From Thysanoteuthis rhombus (Eukaryota > Mollusca > Cephalopoda > Oegopsida > Thysanoteuthidae), in contig OY735225.1 of assembly GCA_963457665.1 (NCBI GenBank), positions 3,978,586-4,042,585 of the forward strand: 64,000 nt of DNA, read 5' to 3'. Shown here piece after piece: positions 57,631-64,000 of the stretch. Below the pieces are notes generated by a model. It saw nothing but the letters and a program-made list of their open reading frames with translations, had not been told where the DNA came from and searched no databases. The position numbers and the translations under genes were made by a program. How positions within the stretch are numbered: position 1 is the stretch's first letter; each line of letters opens with the position of its first letter.

Positions 57631-58042
57631 TTCTCAGCGTGTTTTGCTCGAAAGAAATCAAGCCAAAGAAAGAAATCTTGACAAATCAGCGCACCGTACA
57701 CTTGATAAAGTCAGCAAGTTGTGATGGACGGATTAAAAGAAGAAACGAATTTATCATACATTGAACAGGAAAAAAACATCCAAATCCACGGTAATAGGTG
57801 CGTCAATATGAGTCAGGGAGACATTGATAGCAAAGACGGGCATCATCGCAGTAAACACATTCATGTACTAATAGCACGAAGGCGGCCATTACACCATGCA
57901 CACATGTAGAAAGAAATGCTCGTCATATTCTACCTATTGTTCTATTGGGCCAGCGGTAATTTTTTTTCGATTTTTTCAATCGAACCTAATCATTGAGCAT
58001 TGGAGGGAGCCAATAATGTCTACTCGATTCCAAAAGATCACT

Positions 58043-58116
58043 TGGCCAGTATGGGGCTCGAACCCACGACATTCGCGTTATTAGCACGACGCTCTAACCA
58101 ACTGAGCTAACCGGCC
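58043..58116 (-). tRNA. tRNA-Ile(AAU), unit B31
   Basis: Identical to A1. Last complete tRNA of array B. Confidence 0.97.
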
Positions 58117-58267
58117 GACACTTTCGTTTCGCTCCCATATTATATATACTGACTATTGTTGCTTATTTACCTCCAAAGGAAAGCTAGCAAAGCATTCCTC
58201 CAGTGAGCGTATCTAAACGTTCGCTGGCTGCTATAGCTTGAATAGGATGAATGAAATAAAATACAAA

Positions 58268-58284
58268 CATCCCTGGTAGGATTT
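58268..58284 (-). pseudogene. tRNA-Arg 3' remnant at the array B edge
   Basis: Only about 17 nt of the Arg 3' end (discriminator, acceptor 3' strand and start of the T-arm, with one change) remain before unrelated DNA. This marks the right breakpoint of array B. Confidence 0.9.
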
Positions 58285-59223
58285 TATGCCACGTTGTTGT
58301 AGGTTTTTGCTATGCTTTTTTTTTTTATTATTAATACTATTTTAAATGGAAGGTTGACTTTCCATTATGATCCAAGGGAGATAACATACCATTTTGTATC
58401 ACCTGTCTCCGTTCCACGGAAATTCTATCGTATTTACGAACAGATCTTCCAATTTTTTCTCATGTACATGTGTGCCCAACTCTTCATGTCTAAAAATACC
58501 AAGATTTGTCATTTTTCTCCTTTTCATGTTAACTTTATATGTTATGAACGCTAGAATAAACATACGACAGTTCCTTAAATCTTTTGATGCTTGAATTTAT
58601 TTTCCTTTCAATTAGCATTTCAAGAAATTAAATAAGTTGAAATCACCCTTTCGAATCTTTTTCATCAATAAAATCAATTAGCAATTAAAAAAAAAAAATG
58701 GAAGTATTGAACGTTTTTTAGCCACCAAAGGAAGTAACTTTCTTTTCATTTATGTCGGCGTATTTACGTCCGTCTCTGTAAGTTTTACGGACAATTATAA
58801 CGAATTCTCATCGGTCGTTGCCAGTGTGTATTCTTTATTATTTTATAATTATGAAGAAAAATGTTTGTTATTACTTGCAACCTCAACACTAACCCCAACC
58901 CTAAATTAAATCCTTCGGAATTAAATTTGATAAAATAAAATTCATATTTCAATTCAATAAAATACTGTTTTAAATGTTCAATTTGTCTCCTGTACGTTTT
59001 AGCCGTAATAGTAGTTATCACATAACCTAGCATAATAGCTTACCTCCCTTTGATTTTGAAGTTATGAACCGCTGGCAGACCTGTACCAATCTGTTCGGTC
59101 AGTATTATAGTAAATAGATAAATGAAAAGAACAAGTGCTCTAAATTCCCACTTGATGTGAGACGCAAACCAAGGAACGAGAATTTGCGTGAAAGCACGAG
59201 AAGTCTAACGAGATTCGAACGAA
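58285..59223. other. Flank between array B and PNPT1
   Basis: No gene recognised. The last few hundred bases are presumed to hold the PNPT1 promoter and 5' UTR. Confidence 0.45.
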
Positions 59224-59234
59224 AAGATGGCGGC
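59224..59234 (+). promoter_or_regulatory. YY1-like AAGATGGCGGC at the start codon
   Basis: AAGATGGCGGC overlaps the proposed initiation codon. This is the classic YY1 motif found just downstream of transcription starts of many housekeeping genes, and it also gives a good initiation context. It supports this ATG as a genuine gene start. Confidence 0.5.
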
Positions 59235-59432
59235 ATCCATCAGGCAAACATGTGCCGGTGTTGTCAACCCACAATTCTATGTTTTATTTCGTAGGACTGG
59301 TAATACCCGATGTCATCTCTTCCTCAGCCGTCTTCTCGGTTGGGGTCGATATTGTACATCTTCATCCCCACGGCCAACCGCTTGGAAGGTTAGAAGTCAA
59401 CAAGGCGACACTGAAATTCAAGTTGGAAGAGG
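59227..59432 (+). CDS. PNPT1: Mitochondrial polyribonucleotide nucleotidyltransferase, exon 1
   Basis: Start of a gene for mitochondrial PNPase, a phosphorolytic 3'-5' exoribonuclease of the matrix and intermembrane space. The first 60 or so residues from ATG 59227 contain many Arg and Ser and no Asp or Glu, as expected for a mitochondrial presequence (for example FRRTGNTRCHLFLSRLLGW). The exon ends in DTEIQVGRG, matching where animal PNPT1 begins its first RNase PH domain. The proposed donor is GG|GTTTGT at 59432/59433, phase 2, and it restores frame with the downstream exon. The donor is not a strong consensus, so the exact end is the weakest point. Without splicing the frame would run on to a stop at 59509. 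Confidence 0.72.
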
Positions 59433-59617
59433 GTTTGTATACGGTTTTTGGTGGTCAAAATTGTTGTTTACTCTAGTGTTACTAAAATTGTGGTACGCAG
59501 ACCTTTATTGACATTCGATATTTTGCTTTAATCTTTAGGTTACTCTCCATATTTTCCATTTATGTAAAATTCCCAACACACTCATGTGTTGTTAGCTATA
59601 CATATAACCTTTTTATG

Positions 59618-59716
59618 CCTGGTCTCCTTGAGATATGAAAGTTATTTCAAGGGTCCCCTCCCGTCTAGAGATTGAGAAATGCTGGTCTAACCCAGTGCTA
59701 CTCAAAGTGCGCTACA
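59618..59716. mobile_element. Two hAT-like termini, back to back
   Basis: On the - strand, GCATTTCTCAATCTCTAGAC leads to a GGGGACCCTTG block. On the + strand, CAGTGCTACTCAAAGTGCG starts at 59693. Both look like worn hAT ends. Confidence 0.35.
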
Positions 59717-60315
59717 TGTATCGGTGCCAATACTCGAACCCTAATCCCACCAGTACGCAGTTTGTTTTGACATCAGGTATCACTTCAGTAAGAGCATATA
59801 CTACACTTTGCTCTTTTCTGGAAGACGGAGAAGGACGTTTCGAAGCAATGCGATTCACCTCGGAAATGCGATGTCGTACTCACTGAAGCGCCGACACCCC
59901 TCCCCCCACTAAATGACATGACTTTGTTACGCTTGTGTCCTTTATTGAAAAATCCATTAAATATCCATCAAAAATTAATTCATGAAATGTTCCTCCGAGA
60001 CACCCCCCCCCAAAAAAAACCCCGTTTATTTCAGCTTGAAAATAGCGAACCTTTTTCGATTCTGTACTTTCACTTTTTCGTGGTGTTACTATTTCCGCTT
60101 GAAATACACAGATTAGTATAACGTAGCAGTGACCATTATTACAATTATTCAAGTAATATCTTACTGATCATGTATGAATAACCATTTGGCACAAATATAC
60201 CCGGACAAATAGGAAGAAAGAAACGTTGCCGGTCGGCGTGATCCGAGTAAAATTGGTTTGAATTATCTCCCTTCACTCAAGTGCGTAAATATGAAATATA
60301 TTTATTTGTTTAGAA

Positions 60316-60395
60316 CAGGGGCCCCTATCTTTTTTAGATCAGCGACCTCTTCGTAGGATCATTGGCCCCTCATCGACCCCAGGCATAAACAACAA
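60316..60395 (+). mobile_element. hAT-like terminus fragment
   Basis: CAGGGGCCCCTATCTTTTT followed by ACCCCAGGCATAAAC is similar in style to the fragment at 59618. Confidence 0.3.
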
Positions 60396-61322
60396 ATGAA
60401 TAATGGTAACCTGGTCGGCGTAGAGTTTCAGGCATTGTTTAGTTTCGATCCGAACAGTTATTTTTGGCTATTTTTTAAATAGATAAATAATCAAGGAGAA
60501 ATCAAATGAAACAAAAATGTAAATACGTGAAAATTTGTGAAACTTATACCGAAACAAAGCAAAATTATCTCTGATATTATCATTTTGCAGTAAAAAAAAA
60601 TAAAAATTGAATTGACTACAAAAACTAAATGTATCTGAAATGTAGGTAAAAATTGCAAATTAGGCACTAAATTGTCGTCCGTAAATATCGAAAAAAGTTA
60701 CCTCCCATTGTGGCTGAAAATGGTTAGATATTCCATTTTAAGCTACCTTTAGTGCTAAAATTGTTAAGACTCTCAAAAAATTTTATGAATGCTCCTGAGA
60801 TAAGTTAACTTGAAAATTTATGCAAGGGCTCCATTAAGTATAGTTATAACGTATTTATCAGAAATAAATGCAATAATAAAAATAACTAGAAATCGTAATT
60901 ATTATGATCTTTAAATGATAGATCTACTGAAATAGAATTTACATATTAATTGATGAATAGAGCTTCCTTATGATTTTTTGAGTGTCATAACCTTTGTATC
61001 AGCTAGTTGTAATATTATTTATTATATGAATGTCAGCATCCAACTTGAAAAGTTCAATTGACCACACCCAGAATTAATCGACCTATTTTTTTGACCCCTA
61101 CACATCTATCAAACCCCTTTGGAAAATCATATTGACTATGGTAGATATTGATGTCTTTGGACGCATGATTTTGAAGTTTTTCTCTCTCTAATTTTCATGT
61201 TTTGTTAAGGAGGTTTTAGAATGTTGTCAGCACTGGAGTCTCCCTCTGGACTCAATGAATATTAAGTGTTACTGTGAACGTAAAATAGAAATAAAGAAAA
61301 AATGTCTAGTTCCAGGGGCCCG

Positions 61323-61922
61323 GGTACTTATACAAGAGTGGAGTCTAATGCTAAAGACAAAAAAGTTATTTCTCTGGAATGATTTTTTAAAAATTTTCAA
61401 AGCTGGATGGACACGAAAATAATTCCTTATGAAAGAGATGTACTTTTTATTTCCCTTATTTACCTTTTCTTCCCTTCACTCATTTAAAACTTCCAGGATC
61501 TTCTTTAGCTAATGTTTTTATGTATAGGAGACACACATAGGGATTTTATGTTTGTTTTAAAATAAAAAAATCCAAAAAATCATCTGTGCATTAGCTTATA
61601 TCGATCCCTTATGCACTTTTTCTTCCCTTCACTTGTTTTAAGTGTCCAAAATCTACTTGAGCTAATGTTTTTATGCAAGGAAGATGTAAATAGAAATTTT
61701 AGGTTTGTTTTAAAATTGGAATAAAAAAATCATCTGTTCATAAGAACCCCAGATCAAGTAGATGGTGAAAGCTTTAAATAGGTGAAGGGAAGAAAAAGTA
61801 CAGAAGGTGATGGAAAATATCATTTTTGTGTACGTCTGACCTTGAAAATTCTTTTAAAAAGTGATCGAAGAAGGATAACTTTTTTTGTCTTTATCATTGG
61901 ACCCCACTCTTGTTTGAGTACC
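61323..61922. mobile_element. 600-bp foldback / MITE-like element in PNPT1 intron 1
   Basis: Outer arms GGTACTTATACAAGAGTGG (61323-) and its partner ending at 61922 extend inward as a long imperfect inverted repeat of at least 110 bp, with AAAGACAAAAAA on both arms. Inner arms add CTTTTTCTTCCCTTCAC-type sequence with its complement at about 61779-61801. Between the arms a block of about 155 bp is tandemly duplicated (61461- and 61615-). A 101-codon frame across it is not a gene. Confidence 0.75.
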
Positions 61923-62857
61923 ATAATTCCTAACTTGTATTTTTTAAAATTTTTTATTTCTTCCCTTGTGATTATGTATTTGTGTTTCACTTTTGAGACA
62001 TTACAATGGAGGCAACATTGGACTGTGTATTTTCAAAAAAAAAATAATCAAATGTTTAAAATTATATTTTGTGGGCAGATGTATTGAAAGTTTAAATGAT
62101 TTTGAAACAAAATCATTTAATAAAGTTGCATTTGTCATGTGAGTAAAGTAGGATTTTACTTTTTTTCACCACCACAAAGTCAAGATTAAAAACAATTATG
62201 TCATTAAAATAATATTTATGATAAAGAAGAAAAAGAACTGACTGTTCAAAACCTGTGACATTGTTTACACAATTTTTGACAACATTTGTTTCTCTAATAA
62301 AACTATTTGTTTCCAGTTGATTAGATAAGATGTAAAGCTGTCGAGAGATCTAGAAATAAAAATGGACACTGACTGATTTTCTTGAATTTTGCTACAGTTC
62401 TGTTCGTATCCAAGAAGTGTGCTAACATTTTTGTCTTTGTAAGTTGCAGGCCATAAATCAATGCTTGAAAAATGTCTTGGCTTTTTGAATTACAAACGCT
62501 TTTTCTTGAGTGTTTCATTTTTTTGATTTTTAAAATTGATTTAAAACGCAATGATACAACACTGTTGAACAGAAAAAAAATCACCTTTCTTCGCCCACTC
62601 CCTCTTCTCTTCCTCTCTTCCAAATGCTTTCAACATTTTTCAGTTTGTTTTGTGATTTCGGCATTTGTAGATGTTTATGTTCATTACAGGTAAAAATGGT
62701 ATTCTTTATTTCAGTGACTGAACCAAATTTTAGATCTAAAATGACATAATTACCTCCACAAGTAATTACTGTAATGTCAGGAATCGAATGTTTCTATGTT
62801 TCAGTTGACCATTGTCCTTTTTTTTGTTTAATGTTATAATTTTTTGTTGACTTTTAG

Positions 62858-62918
62858 CAAATTGAAACTGACGAAAGGGAAACTCGCTCGTTTTGCTGAT
62901 GGTGCTGTCATTGCTCAG
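62858..62918 (+). CDS. PNPT1: PNPT1 exon 2 (partial gene, continues beyond window)
   Basis: A 61-nt exon between the acceptor CTTTTAG and donor CAG|GTAAGA. With the two bases carried from exon 1 it reads G-KLKLTKGKLARFADGAVIAQ. The GKLARFADG stretch is a hallmark of PNPase N-terminal RNase PH domains (human PNPT1 has GKLARFADG at the equivalent place). The exon ends in phase 0, where SGDT-type sequence should follow. I see no such exon in the remaining 1.1 kb, so it lies beyond the window. Confidence 0.85.
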
Positions 62919-62973
62919 GTAAGATAAAAGTAATTACCTCTCTGCAGTATGAAGACACACATTTGCAAATGTG

Positions 62974-63007
<34 letters not shown>

Positions 63008-63012
63008 TATAT
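62974..63012. repeat. (TA)n microsatellite
   Basis: TA run with one interruption. Confidence 0.9.
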
Positions 63013-63054
63013 GTTATTAAGAAATGGATGTACGATCCGACAGAATAATCATAA

Positions 63055-63303
63055 TTTGCATTACAATATACTGAAACTCATTTGAAATGATCTCCTGTCA
63101 TTACATGGTGAACGTATCATTTGGCCTAGACAACGTAAATAGAATGAACAATTAGAGAAATCCTGCAGCAACCCCATTTCCTCTAATTGTTTATTCTATT
63201 TACATTGTCCAAGCCAAATGATAAATTCACTGTGTTATAACAGGAGATCATATAAAAATAAGAGTTTCAATATAATTCAAGGCAATTTATAATTATATGT
63301 GTA
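63055..63303. mobile_element. Foldback element with ~95-bp arms
   Basis: Left arm 63055-63158 is an imperfect reverse complement of 63181-63285 (GATCTCCTGT, ATCATTTGGC and AATTAGAG blocks appear in both). The loop holds TCCTGCAGCAACCCC. The right half also occurs at 30427-30572. Confidence 0.75.
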
Positions 63304-63386
63304 AACCTTTAACCTTGGGGAGAGGTTCCCCAATCCTAATTCTTATGTTTAGAGGAGATGCATTGAATATCATTTCTTGAAGCTTT

Positions 63387-63445
63387 CGGAATGACTCGGC
63401 GTTTGATTGAACCTGACCACTCTACCATTGGGCTATAGTGATCAT
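63387..63445 (-). mobile_element. tRNA-like SINE head
   Basis: On the - strand, A box TAGCCCAATGG (fits the consensus exactly) is followed about 10 nt later by GGTTCAATCAA, a partial B box. The spacing is shorter than in a real tRNA, so this is a decayed SINE promoter or a chance match. Confidence 0.35.
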
Positions 63446-63954
63446 CTGAAAAATTGCATACTGAGCAAAGAGGAAAATAAACAAATTCTATAGACAATAT
63501 GCGTGTAATAATGGCCAAAGAAGCTTAGGACCAAAATATTGCGTTCATAACAGCAAAGATAAAAGCAATAGTCTGAATAATACAGAGGAAGCTATTGTGA
63601 TCACTCAGGGACCGGGTCTTCGGATGGCATCAATCAGTTGAACATTAAGCAGAAGAAATGGAAATTAGAACAATTTACAGTGTTATAATTTTATTGTTAT
63701 AAACAACTTTATTATACAAAATTTTTATAATATTTAGAATTCATTTTAAAGTGTTTGGGATTGACGGATATTGATAACAATAACTGTTTGATAATATCCA
63801 TGATTATGATAAATGGTTTTATTTATACGAACTTTAGTTTAGTATGGCACAAGTCCAAAATTTAAGTAATGCTGTGAGGATTGAACTCACTAGAGTAGTA
63901 ATGGACTATTTGCTAACCTTTTCTCCATGGCGAGATGTCCATATTGATATTCAC
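63446..63954. other. No recognised gene
   Basis: AT-rich; expected PNPT1 intron 2. A B-box-like AGTTCAATCCT on the - strand near 63885 has no convincing A box. Confidence 0.35.
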
Positions 63955-64000
63955 TCATCATTATCATCAGTCTTTTAACGTCTATTGTTGGACATAGACC
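63955..64000 (-). mobile_element. RTE-type LINE 3' end, runs off the window
   Basis: Reads CATCAGTCTTTTAACGTC then GTTGGACATAGACC, the complement of the 3' end of the 28215-29331 element (GGTCTATGTCCAACGACGG, GACGTTAAAA). The rest of this - strand copy would lie to the right. Confidence 0.8.

Larger units (their letters stand above)
36381..58284 (-). repeat. Tandem tRNA-Ile/tRNA-Arg array B (31 units + remnant)
   Basis: The same unit as array A, in inverted orientation, with period 710 bp (707-710) except one 556-bp deleted unit. Array B is more homogeneous than array A. It carries its own diagnostic bases, for example GAGCGTATCT in the spacer between Arg and Ile where array A reads GAGCGAATCT on the same strand. 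The left edge is a degraded match beginning near 36381. The right edge is abrupt, inside an Arg gene at about 58284. Confidence 0.98.
59433..62857 (+). other. PNPT1: PNPT1 intron 1
   Basis: 3425-bp intron inferred from the two exons. It contains hAT-like ends, a 600-bp foldback element and low-complexity DNA. The 3' end is a pyrimidine-rich tract and CTTTTAG acceptor. Confidence 0.65.

Noticed and set aside
59252-59476. Alternative 74-codon frame overlapping PNPT1 exon 1
   Set aside because: It does not join to exon 2 in frame with a PNPase-like sequence. The 59227 frame does, and it has a clear presequence composition.

Overview
The window is eukaryotic animal DNA. It is AT-rich and intron-bearing, with long (TA)n and (CA)n microsatellites, tRNA-derived SINE-like pieces, an RTE-type LINE fossil and foldback elements. 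The repeat style suggests a mollusc, probably a coleoid cephalopod; that is an impression from repeat style and is not proven here. About 70% of the window is two large tandem arrays of tRNA genes. Array A (1 to 22759, continuing past the left edge) has 32 units of about 709-717 bp, all on the + strand. Array B (about 36381 to 58284) has 31 complete units of about 710 bp plus a remnant, all on the - strand. Each unit carries one tRNA-Ile(AAU) gene and one tRNA-Arg(UCU) gene about 410 bp apart in the same orientation. I count 63 tRNA-Ile genes, 62 full-length tRNA-Arg genes, one Arg/Ile chimeric pseudogene and one 17-nt Arg remnant. The arrays face each other across a 13.6-kb spacer, so the locus is a giant interrupted inverted repeat. 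|| Each tRNA-Ile copy has a near-invariant TATA-like element at about -32 to -21, and both genes have internal A and B boxes and a T4 terminator within about 10 nt. Most copies are identical, but array A in particular carries scattered substitutions that break conserved tRNA pairs. Shared variants reveal higher-order repeats of 5, 2 and 4 units. The spacer-facing Arg copy of array B has anticodon UUU (a Lys anticodon) in an Arg-type body. || The spacer (22760 to 36380) holds no intact protein gene that I can support. It contains a tRNA-derived SINE-like element, microsatellites, decayed beta-propeller-like coding pieces, an RTE retrotransposon fossil with a second RTE 3' end, a foldback MITE-like element with about 70-bp arms, a repeat half shared with the right flank, a degenerate 141-bp tandem repeat and a hAT-like end. 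|| The right flank (58285 to 64000) contains the 5' end of a protein gene on the + strand. Exon 1 (59227-59432) encodes an arginine-rich mitochondrial presequence. After a 3.4-kb intron, exon 2 (62858-62918) encodes a segment characteristic of mitochondrial polyribonucleotide nucleotidyltransferase (PNPT1). The rest of that gene lies beyond the window. Its intron contains a 600-bp foldback element. || tRNA positions below use standard numbering. Units are named A1-A32 and B1-B31, left to right.
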